Shown: positions 10,721-19,436 of the stretch, in pieces
Layout: each line of letters begins with the position of its first letter
How positions within the stretch are numbered: the first letter of the stretch is position 1
Assembly: GCF_005885675.1 (NCBI RefSeq)
Contig: NZ_VANR01000007.1
Span: 62,001 to 126,000, forward strand
Direction: 5' to 3'
Origin: Polaribacter aestuariivivens
GTDB taxonomy: Bacteria; Bacteroidota; Bacteroidia; Flavobacteriales; Flavobacteriaceae
DNA length: 64,000 nt
Position numbers and translations under genes: made by a program
The notes under the pieces: model-generated
What the model was told of the DNA's origin: nothing
Databases searched by the model: none
Seen by the model: the letters and a program-made list of their open reading frames with translations, nothing else

Positions 10721-12334
10721 TTATAATTTAGACTGTTTTAAAGCTGCTTTAATAAAATCTACAAATAAAGGATGAGGTTTTAAAACGGTACTTTTATATT
10801 CTGGATGGTATTGTACACCAACAAACCATGGATGTGTAGGGATTTCTACAACTTCTACCAAGCCAGTTTTTGGGTTTGTACCTGCAGCATTCATTCCTGC
10901 AGCTTCAACTTGACTTAAATATTCATTGTTAAATTCATATCTATGTCTATGGCGTTCGCTAATTTTTTTAGCATTGTAAGCTTTGTAAACTTTTGAACCT
11001 GTTTTTAATTCACAATCCCAAGCACCCAAACGCATAGTTCCACCTTTTTCAGTAACACTTTCTTGGCTTTCCATTAAGTTAATAACTGGGTATTTAGTGC
11101 TTTTATTCATTTCTGTAGATGAAGCTCCTTCTAAGTTCAATACATTTCTTGCAAATTCTATCACAGCCATTTGCATACCTAAACAAATACCAAAGAAAGG
11201 GATGTTATTTTCTCTAGCGTACTTTACCGCTCTAATTTTGCCTTCAATACCTCTGTCTCCAAAACCTGGAGCTACTAAAATTCCGTTTACACCTTGTAAC
11301 TTTTTTTCAAAGTTTTTTGGTGTTAAGCTTTCAGAATGTACCCATCTTACTTTAACTTTAGTTTCATGTGAAGAACCAGCATGAATAAAAGCTTCTGTGA
11401 TGGATTTATAAGAATCTTGAAGTTCAATATACTTTCCAATTAAAGCAATTTCAACTTCTGAAGTAGGGTTTTTATGTTTTCTTAAAAAGTTATTCCAAAC
11501 TTTTAGTTCAGGTTCACCTTTAGAAGATAATTTTAATTTATTTAAAACTACAGTATCTAAATTTTGCTCTAGCATTAAGTTAGGAACATCGTAAATAGTT
11601 TCTGCATCTATAGATTGTATAACGTCTTCTTTCTTAACGTTACAAAACAACGCTAATTTACGTTTGATGTCGTCAGAAATCTCATGCTCTGTTCTACATA
11701 CTAAAATATCTGGGCTAACACCACTCTGCATCAACATCTTTACAGAATGTTGTGTAGGTTTTGTTTTTAATTCACCTGCAGCAGCTAAAAAAGGAACTAA
11801 TGTTAAATGAATAACAATTGCATTTTCTTCACCTTTTTCCCATAAAAGCTGTCTAACAGATTCAATATAAGGTAACGACTCAATATCACCAACAGTTCCT
11901 CCAATTTCAGTAATTACAATATCATATTCGCCAGTTTCACCCAAAAGTTGAATTCTACGTTTTATTTCGTCTGTAATATGCGGAATTACTTGTACCGTTT
12001 TTCCTAAAAATTCTCCTTTACGCTCTTTATTTATTACAGATTGATAAATTCTACCTGTAGTAACATTATTTGCTTGAGATGTTGGAATGTTTAGATAACG
12101 CTCGTAATGGCCCAAATCTAAATCGGTTTCTGCACCATCATCCGTTACATAACATTCACCATGTTCATAAGGGTTTAACGTTCCTGGATCTATATTGATG
12201 TAAGGATCTAATTTTTGAATGGTTACAGAAAATCCTCTTTCTTGCAATAGTTTTGCTAAAGAAGCTGCAATAATTCCTTTTCCAAGGGATGAAGTTACGC
12301 CTCCTGTTACAAAAACGTATTTAGTATTACTCAT
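10721..12334 (-). CDS. pyrG: CTP synthase
   Basis: PyrG makes CTP from UTP, ATP and glutamine in the cytoplasm. The N-terminal synthetase domain starts with [17 protein letters not shown] and contains [11 protein letters not shown]. The C-terminal class I glutamine amidotransferase domain has the nucleophile Cys in GICLGMQMA and the His/Glu pair in [12 protein letters not shown] chose the ATG at 12334 (537 residues, the usual family length). The open frame extends 16 codons further upstream, but that part overlaps a near-perfect flavobacterial promoter and does not match the family N-terminus. There is no strong hairpin after the stop, so read-through into yidC is possible. Confidence 0.97.
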   Translation of the reverse strand: MSNTKYVFVTGGVTSSLGKGIIAASLAKLLQERGFSVTIQKLDPYINIDPGTLNPYEHGECYVTDDGAETDLDLGHYERYLNIPTSQANNVTTGRIYQSVINKERKGEFLGKTVQVIPHITDEIKRRIQLLGETGEYDIVITEIGGTVGDIESLPYIESVRQLLWEKGEENAIVIHLTLVPFLAAAGELKTKPTQHSVKMLMQSGVSPDILVCRTEHEISDDIKRKLALFCNVKKEDVIQSIDAETIYDVPNLMLEQNLDTVVLNKLKLSSKGEPELKVWNNFLRKHKNPTSEVEIALIGKYIELQDSYKSITEAFIHAGSSHETKVKVRWVHSESLTPKNFEKKLQGVNGILVAPGFGDRGIEGKIRAVKYARENNIPFFGICLGMQMAVIEFARNVLNLEGASSTEMNKSTKYPVINLMESQESVTEKGGTMRLGAWDCELKTGSKVYKAYNAKKISERHRHRYEFNNEYLSQVEAAGMNAAGTNPKTGLVEVVEIPTHPWFVGVQYHPEYKSTVLKPHPLFVDFIKAALKQSKL

Positions 12335-12352
12335 GGTGTTCTTAGGTTTGCG

Positions 12353-12383
12353 CAAAAGTACTAACTCTAAAAATTCTGTCAAA
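12353..12383 (-). promoter_or_regulatory. Bacteroidota-type promoter of pyrG
   Basis: On the minus strand TTTG (12383-12380) is separated by exactly 19 bases from TACTTTTG (12360-12353). This matches the Bacteroidota primary-sigma consensus TTTG-N19-TAnnTTTG without a mismatch. The predicted transcription start lies about 10 bases before the chosen pyrG ATG, which supports that start over the longer frame. Confidence 0.75.
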
Positions 12384-12649
12384 TAAAAAAGAGGAAAAGA
12401 TTTTAATTAATTACTAATTAAAATTGAAAGAAATAGTATTTTTGAAATTACATCTAATAAAGTTAAAGGAACAGAAAATAGCATTTCTTTTTTGTATAAA
12501 TGTATTGCTTGACTTAATCTGGGATAATTATTTAATTTTAAGATTGGTTTGGATTTTTAATGATTTTTAAATTAAAACATTTTAAATCAATTAATTACAG
12601 GTGTTTTATTTGTGGAATTGCATTTAAGAGTTAGATTAAATTTTTCGAA
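12384..12649. other. Divergent intergenic region without a gene
   Basis: About 270 AT-rich bases lie between the pyrG promoter and the next plus-strand gene. I see short palindromic AT tracts (around 12405-12425) but no open frame, RNA gene or clean hairpin. It presumably carries the promoter of the gene at 12650, for which I could not pick a convincing consensus match. Confidence 0.5.
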
Positions 12650-13342
12650 ATGATTAAAAGATACTTTTACTTTATTTTACTTTATTTTACTTTATTTTAC
12701 TTTATTTTACTAATATTTTGCTTGAGTTGTGCAAATAGAAATGGGCATTTATTATCTTTTAATTTGCCAGATTATAACTATGATTATCACACTTTAAATA
12801 AAAGTATTAATACAGAGAATATTTATATTTTAAATAAAACAAATATTCAAACAGAAAGTGGTTTTAAAACTGAAAATTTAGAAAATGTTCAAGATTTTTT
12901 TAAAAGAAAATTAGATAATAATGTAACTTTTGATTATTTATTAAAAGACTCAAATAATAATTTACTATTAAAAACTGTTTTTCCTTATGAAATTTCTGAT
13001 TCAGATTTAAAAATATTAGAATCATCAACAAATTTTGATTTTATAATTTTATCTAAAATTGAATATTTAGAGTACTTAGATAAAAAGAATTTAAGTAAAA
13101 ATAATAATGCGCGTTTAATATCTGCTTTGGCTGGTGCTGTAGCAACTGTGAAAATTATAGATTTAAAAAATAAGGAAGTATTTTTAGAAATGAGTTGTAC
13201 TGCAAGTGTTAATGATGCTAATTATCATTTTGAAGAGGCTTTAGATAATCAAAACCCTGTTATAAGTACAATACCTGTTTATAAAAAATCTATTAGTTTA
13301 GGCGAAAAAGCAATGAAAAAACTACTTAGAAAAATAAAATAA
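12650..13342 (+). CDS. Uncharacterised exported, lipoprotein-like protein with a repeat-encoded signal peptide
   Basis: A 230-residue protein of no family I recognise. The N-terminus (MIKRYFYFILLYFTLFYFIL ... CLSCANRN) is a basic-then-hydrophobic export signal ending near a Cys (residue about 26), so a lipoprotein is plausible. The lipobox is atypical, with Cys rather than Leu at -3. The hydrophobic core is encoded by four exact tandem copies of a 10-bp unit. The mature part is Asn/Lys/Asp-rich, with SALAGAVATVKIIDLKNKEV about two-thirds along, somewhat like small lipoproteins that measure or bind at the envelope. It stands alone between pyrG and rpmH. The start is the only in-frame ATG near the signal. 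Function unknown. Confidence 0.75.
   Translation: MIKRYFYFILLYFTLFYFILLIFCLSCANRNGHLLSFNLPDYNYDYHTLNKSINTENIYILNKTNIQTESGFKTENLENVQDFFKRKLDNNVTFDYLLKDSNNNLLLKTVFPYEISDSDLKILESSTNFDFIILSKIEYLEYLDKKNLSKNNNARLISALAGAVATVKIIDLKNKEVFLEMSCTASVNDANYHFEEALDNQNPVISTIPVYKKSISLGEKAMKKLLRKIK
12665..12710 (+). repeat. 10-bp tandem repeat inside the signal-peptide coding region
   Basis: The unit TTTATTTTAC occurs four times without change (12671-12710), preceded by a partial copy (TTTTAC). Ten is not a multiple of three, so gain or loss of one unit would shift the reading frame. Confidence 0.95.
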
Positions 13343-13370
13343 AAATATTTTAATTTTTTTTCAAATAGTG

Positions 13371-13401
13371 TTTGTCTAAAATAAAAACAGTTGTATATTT
13401 G
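13371..13401 (+). promoter_or_regulatory. Promoter of rpmH
   Basis: TTTG (13371-13374), a 19-base spacer and TATATTTG (13394-13401) match the Bacteroidota consensus exactly, about 70 bases upstream of the rpmH ATG. Confidence 0.8.
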
Positions 13402-13471
13402 CACACGCTTTTAAAGAGCAAGATGTGAAAGCATTTAAAATAAATAAAGAAGTCATTTAAAAATACATATA

Positions 13472-13633
13472 ATGCCGAAAAGAACTTACCAGCCATCGAA
13501 AAGAAAGAGAAGAAACAAACATGGTTTCAGAGAAAGAATGGCTTCTGCTAATGGAAGAAAAGTTTTAGCTAGAAGAAGAGCTAAAGGAAGAAAGAAAATT
13601 TCTGTGTCTTCAGAATCAAGACATAAAAGATAA
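13472..13633 (+). CDS. rpmH: 50S ribosomal protein L34
   Basis: A 53-residue, very basic protein starting [20 protein letters not shown] and continuing with [19 protein letters not shown], the L34 signature. L34 is a small late-assembling component of the large ribosomal subunit. It has its own consensus promoter and is followed by a strong hairpin terminator, so it is probably monocistronic. Its place directly before carB is a common flavobacterial order. The start ATG is fixed by the conserved MPKRT N-terminus. Confidence 0.97.
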   Translation: MPKRTYQPSKRKRRNKHGFRERMASANGRKVLARRRAKGRKKISVSSESRHKR

Positions 13634-13661
13634 TATAATGATTAACAATTGTTAATAATTA

Positions 13662-13694
13662 AGGTGTTACTATTTTTAGTAACACCTTTTTTTA
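13662..13694 (+). terminator. Intrinsic terminator after rpmH
   Basis: Arms AGGTGTTACTA (13662-13672) and TAGTAACACCT (13677-13687) flank a 4-base loop and are followed by seven T. Confidence 0.9.
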
Positions 13695-13744
13695 TATCTA
13701 TTTGCTAACTATTTTTACAAACTCATAAAATACAACAACTTAAC

Positions 13745-16600
13745 ATGCCAAAAAGAAAAGACCTCAAATCAATTTTAATTATCGGATCTGGACCAATTGT
13801 CATCGGACAAGCTTGTGAATTTGATTATTCTGGTTCACAATCTTTACGCTCACTTAGAGAAGATGGAATCGAAACAATTTTAATAAATTCGAATCCTGCA
13901 ACCATTATGACAGATCCTTCTATGGCTGATCATGTGTATTTGTTGCCTTTAACAACAAAATCAATCATCAAAATATTAAAAGAACATCCACAAATCGATG
14001 CAGTTTTACCAACAATGGGTGGTCAAACAGCATTAAACCTTTGTATAGAAGCAGATGATAAAGGAATTTGGAAAGATTTTGACGTAAAACTAATTGGAGT
14101 TGATATTGATGCAATTAATGTTACGGAAGATAGAGAGCAATTTAGAGAATTGATGTTGAAAATTGGTGTGGCAATGGCGCCTCAAGCAACTGCAACTTCA
14201 TTTTTAAAAGGTAAAGAAATTGCACAAGAATTTGGTTTTCCATTAGTAATTAGATCTTCTTACACTTTAGGTGGTGCAGGAGCATCAATTGTTTACGATC
14301 CAAAAGATTTTGATGAATTGTTAAGCAGAGGTTTAGAAGCATCACCAATTCATGAGGTGATGATTGATAAAGCAATGATGGGATGGAAAGAATATGAATT
14401 AGAATTATTACGTGATAAAAACGATAATGTTGTAATTATTTGTTCTATCGAAAATATGGATCCTATGGGAATTCATACAGGAGATTCTATTACTGTAGCA
14501 CCAGCTATGACACTTTCTGACAAAACTTACCAAAAAATGCGTGATATGGCAATTCATATGATGCGTTCTATTGGTGATTTTGAAGGTGGTTGTAATGTGC
14601 AATTTGCAGTTTCTCCAGATGAAAAAGAAGAAATAATTGCCATTGAAATAAACCCAAGAGTTTCTCGTTCTTCAGCATTAGCAAGTAAAGCAACTGGTTA
14701 CCCTATTGCAAAAGTTGCAACAAAATTAGCTATTGGATATTCTTTAGACGAATTAGAAAACGGAATTACAAAATCTACTTCAGCCTTATTTGAACCAACT
14801 TTAGACTATGTAATTGTTAAAATACCACGTTGGAATTTTGATAAATTTGAAGGATCTGATAGAACTTTAGGATTACAAATGAAAGCTGTTGGAGAGGTAA
14901 TGGGTATTGGACGTTGTTTTCAAGAAGCATTGCACAAAGCAACACAATCATTAGAAATTAAAAGAAATGGTTTAGGTGCAGATGGTAAAGGATACAAAGA
15001 TTACAACCAAATTATAGAAAAGTTAACCAATGCAAGTTGGGATCGTGTTTTTGCAATTTACGATGCCATTGCTATGGGAATTCCACTTAGTAAAATATAC
15101 GATATCACAAAAATAGATATGTGGTATTTGAAACAATATGAAGAGTTGTTTCAACTTCAAAAAGAAATTTCTACCTATACAATAGATACCATAGAAAGAG
15201 ATTTGTTATTAGAAGCAAAACAAAAAGGTTATGGTGATAGGCAAATAGCACACATGCTAGATTGTTTAGAAAGTGAAGTATATACAAAAAGAGAAGAACT
15301 AAAAGTACAGCGAGTTTTTAAATTGGTAGATACTTGTGCTGCTGAATTTGAAGCAAAAACACCATATTACTATTCAACTTTTGAGAATGAAATAGAAACA
15401 GCAAGTGGAGAAATAACCATTGCAAACGAAAGTGTTGTTACCGATAAAAAGAAAATAGTAGTTTTAGGTTCTGGACCAAACAGAATTGGACAAGGAATTG
15501 AATTTGATTATTGTTGTGTACACGGAGTTTTAGCAGCAGCAGAATGTGGTTATGAAACCATCATGATTAATTGTAATCCTGAAACGGTTTCTACAGATTT
15601 TGATACTGCAGATAAATTATATTTCGAGCCTGTTTTCTGGGAACATATTTATGATATTATTCTTCATGAAAAACCAGAAGGTGTTATTGTACAATTGGGT
15701 GGGCAAACTGCTTTAAAGTTAGCAGAGAAGTTAACTAAATACGGAATTAAAATTATAGGAACTTCTTTTGAAGCTTTAGACATTGCAGAAGATAGAGGAA
15801 GATTTTCAACATTATTAAAAGAAAATAATATTCCTTATCCAGAATTTGGTGTTGCAGAAACTGCAGATGAAGCTTTAGCATTGGCAGATGAATTAGACTT
15901 TCCAATTTTAGTGAGACCTTCTTACGTTTTAGGTGGTCAAGGAATGAAAATTGTAATCAACAAAGAAGAATTGGTTGAACATGTTGTTGATTTGTTACGT
16001 AAAATACCAAACAATAAACTTTTATTAGATCATTATTTAGATGGTGCTATAGAAGCAGAAGCTGACGCAATTTGTGATGCAGATGGTAATGTGTACATCA
16101 TAGGAATTATGGAGCATATAGAGCCTTGTGGAATTCATTCAGGTGATTCTAATGCTACTTTACCAGCATTTAATTTAGGAGATTTAGTAATGCAACAAAT
16201 TATAGATCATACACATACCATTGCTAGAGAATTAAAAACAGTTGGTTTAATTAACATTCAATTTGCTATAAAAGATGATATAGTTTACATTATTGAAGCA
16301 AATCCAAGAGCTTCTAGAACTGTTCCGTTTATAGCAAAAGCTTATAAAGAACCTTATGTAAACTATGCAACCAAAGTAATGTTAGGACACAATAAAGTTA
16401 CAGACTTTAAATTTAATCCGCAGTTAGATGGTTACGCAATCAAACAACCTGTTTTTTCATTTAATAAGTTTCCGAACGTAAATAAGAAACTAGGACCAGA
16501 AATGAAATCTACAGGAGAAAGTATATTGTTTATTGATAGTTTAAAAGACGACGAGTTTTATGACCTATATTCAAGACGTAAAATGTATTTGAACAAATAA
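13745..16600 (+). CDS. carB: Carbamoyl-phosphate synthase large subunit (form lacking the C-terminal MGS domain)
   Basis: CarB makes carbamoyl phosphate from bicarbonate, ammonia (delivered by CarA) and two ATP, feeding pyrimidine and arginine synthesis. The 951 residues contain the two homologous ATP-grasp halves: the first opens with LIIGSGPIVIGQACEFDYSG, the second with VLGSGPNRIGQGIEFDY near residue 570. Each half has its ATP-grasp core (RSSYTLGGAG; RPSYVLGGQG) and metal-site region (EINPRVSRSSALASK; EANPRASRTVPF). The protein ends at RRKMYLNK, roughly where the MGS-like allosteric domain of the about 1073-residue enterobacterial enzyme would begin. Short forms of this kind are, to my knowledge, normal in flavobacteria. 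carA is not in the window. Confidence 0.96.
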   Translation: MPKRKDLKSILIIGSGPIVIGQACEFDYSGSQSLRSLREDGIETILINSNPATIMTDPSMADHVYLLPLTTKSIIKILKEHPQIDAVLPTMGGQTALNLCIEADDKGIWKDFDVKLIGVDIDAINVTEDREQFRELMLKIGVAMAPQATATSFLKGKEIAQEFGFPLVIRSSYTLGGAGASIVYDPKDFDELLSRGLEASPIHEVMIDKAMMGWKEYELELLRDKNDNVVIICSIENMDPMGIHTGDSITVAPAMTLSDKTYQKMRDMAIHMMRSIGDFEGGCNVQFAVSPDEKEEIIAIEINPRVSRSSALASKATGYPIAKVATKLAIGYSLDELENGITKSTSALFEPTLDYVIVKIPRWNFDKFEGSDRTLGLQMKAVGEVMGIGRCFQEALHKATQSLEIKRNGLGADGKGYKDYNQIIEKLTNASWDRVFAIYDAIAMGIPLSKIYDITKIDMWYLKQYEELFQLQKEISTYTIDTIERDLLLEAKQKGYGDRQIAHMLDCLESEVYTKREELKVQRVFKLVDTCAAEFEAKTPYYYSTFENEIETASGEITIANESVVTDKKKIVVLGSGPNRIGQGIEFDYCCVHGVLAAAECGYETIMINCNPETVSTDFDTADKLYFEPVFWEHIYDIILHEKPEGVIVQLGGQTALKLAEKLTKYGIKIIGTSFEALDIAEDRGRFSTLLKENNIPYPEFGVAETADEALALADELDFPILVRPSYVLGGQGMKIVINKEELVEHVVDLLRKIPNNKLLLDHYLDGAIEAEADAICDADGNVYIIGIMEHIEPCGIHSGDSNATLPAFNLGDLVMQQIIDHTHTIARELKTVGLINIQFAIKDDIVYIIEANPRASRTVPFIAKAYKEPYVNYATKVMLGHNKVTDFKFNPQLDGYAIKQPVFSFNKFPNVNKKLGPEMKSTGESILFIDSLKDDEFYDLYSRRKMYLNK

Positions 16601-16620
16601 ACACTTTCAAAATGAATTAA

Positions 16621-16657
16621 AACACCCAATTTAAGTCTTTAAATTGGGTGTTTTTTT
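16621..16657 (+). terminator. Intrinsic terminator after carB
   Basis: An inverted repeat (AACACCCAATTTAA ... TTAAATTGGGTGTT) closes a short loop and runs into a T tract, 20 bases after the carB stop. Confidence 0.88.
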
Positions 16658-16767
16658 ACTCAAAAATTATTATTGTTTAATAATTTTAACTAAACTTTAA
16701 ACAAAAATAATGTTTTAGTAGCTTATTTATCTTTAGTTTTGAAGTGAACTAATTAAAAATTCACAAG

Positions 16768-17349
16768 ATGAACACTAAGAATATAACGATGATTCTAGCT
16801 TTAGTAGGTATGTTTACAACTACTTCATGCAAAGACTCAAAGAAAGAAGAAGTAAAAAAAGAAACAACAGAAGTTGTTGCAGAAACTAAAAAAACAGAAA
16901 TGGAGCCTAATATTGTTGAGGTAGCTGTTGGAAATGAAAATTTTTCAACATTAGTGGCAGCAGTAAAAGCAGCAGATTTAGTTGAAACTTTAAGTGGAGA
17001 AGGACCATTTACAGTTTTTGCACCTACAAATGATGCTTTTGAAAAATTACCAGAAGGTACTGTAGCAACTTTATTAAAACCAGAAAACAAAAGTACTTTG
17101 TCTGGTATTTTAACATATCATGTTGTGGCAGGAAAATTCAATGCAGCAGCTGTAGTAGATGCAATACAATCTAACAACGGGGCTTTTGAAATTAAAACTG
17201 TACAAGGTGGTTTATTAGTAGCTTCTTTAGATGGAGAAAACGTAATGTTGAAAGATGAAAAAGGAAACATGTCAAAAATTATAATGACAGACGTTATGGC
17301 TTCAAATGGTGTAATTCACGCAATTGAAACTGTTGTAATGCCTAAATAA
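16768..17349 (+). CDS. Fasciclin (FAS1) domain lipoprotein
   Basis: A 193-residue protein with a lipoprotein signal (MNTKNITMILALVGMF) and lipobox TTSC (Cys about 21), then a charged Lys/Glu linker. A single FAS1 domain spans about 50-193, with FTVFAPTNDAFEKLP, the conserved YHVVAGK and the terminal NGVIHAIETVVMPK. FAS1 domains mediate cell-surface adhesion or matrix contacts in many phyla, and in bacteria they are often outer-membrane lipoproteins of unclear role. It is monocistronic: the carB terminator lies upstream and a convergent-gene hairpin lies downstream. Confidence 0.93.
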   Translation: MNTKNITMILALVGMFTTTSCKDSKKEEVKKETTEVVAETKKTEMEPNIVEVAVGNENFSTLVAAVKAADLVETLSGEGPFTVFAPTNDAFEKLPEGTVATLLKPENKSTLSGILTYHVVAGKFNAAAVVDAIQSNNGAFEIKTVQGGLLVASLDGENVMLKDEKGNMSKIIMTDVMASNGVIHAIETVVMPK

Positions 17350-17370
17350 TTTTATAACATAATATTATAA

Positions 17371-17407
17371 AAAAACCTTTACTTAATTTTGAGTAAAGGT
17401 TTTTTTT
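17371..17407. terminator. Bidirectional terminator between convergent genes
   Basis: The arms AAAAACCTTTACT and AGTAAAGGTTTTT carry an A tract on one side and a T tract on the other. The hairpin can therefore end both the fasciclin gene (+) and the thioesterase operon (-). Confidence 0.85.
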
Positions 17408-17412
17408 ATGAA

Positions 17413-17961
17413 TTAATTCAGTTCTATTTTAGAGTTGCTTTTCTCTAAAAGATGAATATAATCTTCTGTTTTAAATGCTTTACTACTAAAGCGCGAAGTT
17501 CTGTTTTTACCTTCACTTTGTCTTGTAATAGATCTTGCAAAACGTCTTATTTCATGTTTTGATTTTAATATAATACCAGGAATTGGAGTGCTTTTTCCGT
17601 TTTCATCTTTGGCTACCATAGTAAAATAAGAAGAGTTACAATGTTTCTTTTTACCAGTTCTAATATTTTCAGACTCTACACGTAAACCTACAACCATAGA
17701 AGTTCTTCCAGTATAATTTATAGAAGCTTTTAAAGTAACCAACTCACCAACTTCAATCGGATTTAAAAAATCTACCTTATTCACAGATGCTGTTACACAA
17801 TAATTTTCTGAATGTTTAGAGGCACATGCAAAAGCAATTTGATCCATCAAATTTAAAATATGACCACCATGAATTTTTCCGCTAAAATTAGAATGAGAAG
17901 GCAACATCAATTCAGTAATTGTTAATTGAGACTCACTAATACTTTTAAATTTTTTTTGCAT
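17413..17961 (-). CDS. Acyl-CoA thioesterase (hotdog fold, YciA/BACH type)
   Basis: This enzyme hydrolyses acyl-CoA to free acid and CoA in the cytoplasm. The 182 residues hold one hotdog domain. It has the helix motif HGGHILNLMDQIAFACASKHS and the preceding LPSHSNFSGKIHGG, followed by strands with NKVDFLNPIEVGELVTLKAS and GRTSMVVGLRVESEN, typical of the acyl-CoA hydrolase family. The basic tail after about residue 140 is common in bacteroidete members. It starts 5 bases after the stop of the membrane protein gene upstream, indicating a two-gene operon. The acyl-chain preference cannot be read from sequence. Confidence 0.92.
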   Translation of the reverse strand: MQKKFKSISESQLTITELMLPSHSNFSGKIHGGHILNLMDQIAFACASKHSENYCVTASVNKVDFLNPIEVGELVTLKASINYTGRTSMVVGLRVESENIRTGKKKHCNSSYFTMVAKDENGKSTPIPGIILKSKHEIRRFARSITRQSEGKNRTSRFSSKAFKTEDYIHLLEKSNSKIELN

Positions 17962-17966
17962 GATTT

Positions 17967-18341
17967 TTAATTTACTCTAAAGTGTGGAGATTGTTCTTTT
18001 TCAACCTTTGTAATAAAATACTTGGTATCTCCTAACCAGAAAAATGTTGCATATCTTTCAATATAAGTTAGTTTAACATAGTTACCTTGATATTCTTTTA
18101 AGTTTTTTATCACTTGTTCATTTTTGTCTTCAACCGAAAAAGCAAATATTTGAGCACCTGAAATACCCTGACTAATTTCTCCTTCCCATGTTTTTACTAA
18201 AACTCCTTTCTTACTTATTTTTATTAATTCACCAGAACGTACACCCTCACTAAAAGTTATATTGTATATAAAGAGGTAGTAAAGTGATGTCATAATTAAA
18301 ACAACAGTAACTAATATTCCTACGATTTTTTTCATATTCAA
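17967..18341 (-). CDS. Small single-pass membrane-anchored protein
   Basis: A 124-residue protein with one N-terminal membrane segment (about 5-25, IVGILVTVVLIMTSLYYLFI). The globular part contains TFSEGVRSGELIKISKKG, VLVKTWEGEISQG and, near the end, YITKVEK-like strands, suggesting a small periplasmic beta-rich domain. Homologues occur next to this thioesterase in flavobacteria, and I recall some carrying the label '6-phosphogluconate dehydrogenase'. Nothing in this sequence (no Rossmann motif, far too short) supports that label. Tightly coupled (5-base gap) to the thioesterase downstream. Function unknown. Confidence 0.85.
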   Translation of the reverse strand: MNMKKIVGILVTVVLIMTSLYYLFIYNITFSEGVRSGELIKISKKGVLVKTWEGEISQGISGAQIFAFSVEDKNEQVIKNLKEYQGNYVKLTYIERYATFFWLGDTKYFITKVEKEQSPHFRVN

Positions 18342-18549
18342 AAATACAATTTATAAGTATAGGTAAAAATTCCAAATGAATTTTTTCCTTTTTCAGGTTC
18401 ATTTTTTCCTTTTTAACTTTTTAATATTTTATAAACAATTGCTTTTTTATTAATTTACAGTGATTTACATAAAATTATTTGTTAACTTTAATTTTTTGTA
18501 ATAATTAAAAAAAAAGAACATAACTAACATTAAATTAAATACTACTCTT

Positions 18550-19335
18550 ATGAAAAAAAACTACTTCTTCAAATTCTTTTTATTACTAATTCCTGCTTCG
18601 GCTTTTTTACTACTTTCATTTTCTGGAGGAAATGGAAGTGCTCTTTCAGGTTCGCCAGGAGATGGAGGTAATAATTGTACACAATGCCATTCAGGTTCAG
18701 CAAATAACAGTAATATTTCTATTACAACAAATATTCCAGGTACAGGTTATGAATTTAATAAAGAATATGATATAACTATTACAAATTCTGGAGGAGGTTC
18801 AAGAAACGGTTTTCAAGTAACTGCAGAAAGAGACTTTAACAATGCTAAAATTGGTACTTTTAGATCCACAAGTTCTGATACCCAAACAGCCGCAAGTAAT
18901 ACAAGAATTATACATACTAGCGCTGGAAATTCACAAAACACATGGTCTTTTAAATGGACTTCACCAGCTTCAGAACAAGGAAAAATTACTTTTTATGGAG
19001 CTTCCGTTTCTGGAAATGGTAATGGAGGTTCTTCTGGTGATCAGGTATTTTTAGGTAGCTCTATTTCTTTACCATCATTAAGTGTAAATGAAGCAAATCG
19101 TTTAAATTTTGAAATGTTTCCAAATCCTGCTCAAGATAATCTAACAATTCAATTACCATCAAACTCAGAAAAAGCAACTGTTCAGTTTTACGATTATGTA
19201 GGTAGATTGGCATTAACAAAAACAATAGAAAATAATAAAAACAGCGTAAATGTTTCTGCATTATCTTCTGGAGTTTATATTTTAAAAGTAGTAACAGGTG
19301 ATAAAATAGGAAGTAAAAAATTTATAAAAAACTAA
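18550..19335 (+). CDS. Secreted CxxCH (single heme-type) protein with Reeler-like domain and T9SS tail
   Basis: A 261-residue protein with a signal peptide (MKKNYFFKFFLLLIPASAFLL). Right after cleavage comes SPGDGGNNCTQCHSG, which contains a CTQCH c-type heme attachment motif. A beta-sandwich (about 55-175) of the Reeler / 'choice-of-anchor V' kind follows, with NGFQVTAERD, TWSFKWTSP and ITFYGASVSGNG. The last about 80 residues (FEMFPNPAQDNLTIQLP ... SSGVYILKVVTGDKIGSKKF) are a T9SS type A sorting domain, so the product is exported through the outer membrane. It has its own terminator and no operon partner. Whether the CxxCH really binds heme, and what it would reduce, is open. Confidence 0.88.
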   Translation: MKKNYFFKFFLLLIPASAFLLLSFSGGNGSALSGSPGDGGNNCTQCHSGSANNSNISITTNIPGTGYEFNKEYDITITNSGGGSRNGFQVTAERDFNNAKIGTFRSTSSDTQTAASNTRIIHTSAGNSQNTWSFKWTSPASEQGKITFYGASVSGNGNGGSSGDQVFLGSSISLPSLSVNEANRLNFEMFPNPAQDNLTIQLPSNSEKATVQFYDYVGRLALTKTIENNKNSVNVSALSSGVYILKVVTGDKIGSKKFIKN

Positions 19336-19360
19336 GAACGTTTTATTTATCAAATTTAAA

Positions 19361-19394
19361 AACCAATTGTAATATTTACAATTGGTTTTTTTTT
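19361..19394 (+). terminator. Intrinsic terminator after the CxxCH protein gene
   Basis: AACCAATTGTAA pairs with TTACAATTGGTT across a short loop and is followed by a long T run. Confidence 0.88.
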
Positions 19395-19436
19395 TGCTAA
19401 TTTTAAAGTAGATTTGCGTACTTCAAAAAAAAGAAA

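Noticed and set aside
10721..12382. Longest frame of pyrG with 16 extra N-terminal residues
   Set aside because: The extension overlaps an exact-match promoter (12353-12383) and has no family similarity; the ATG at 12334 gives the normal 537 residues.
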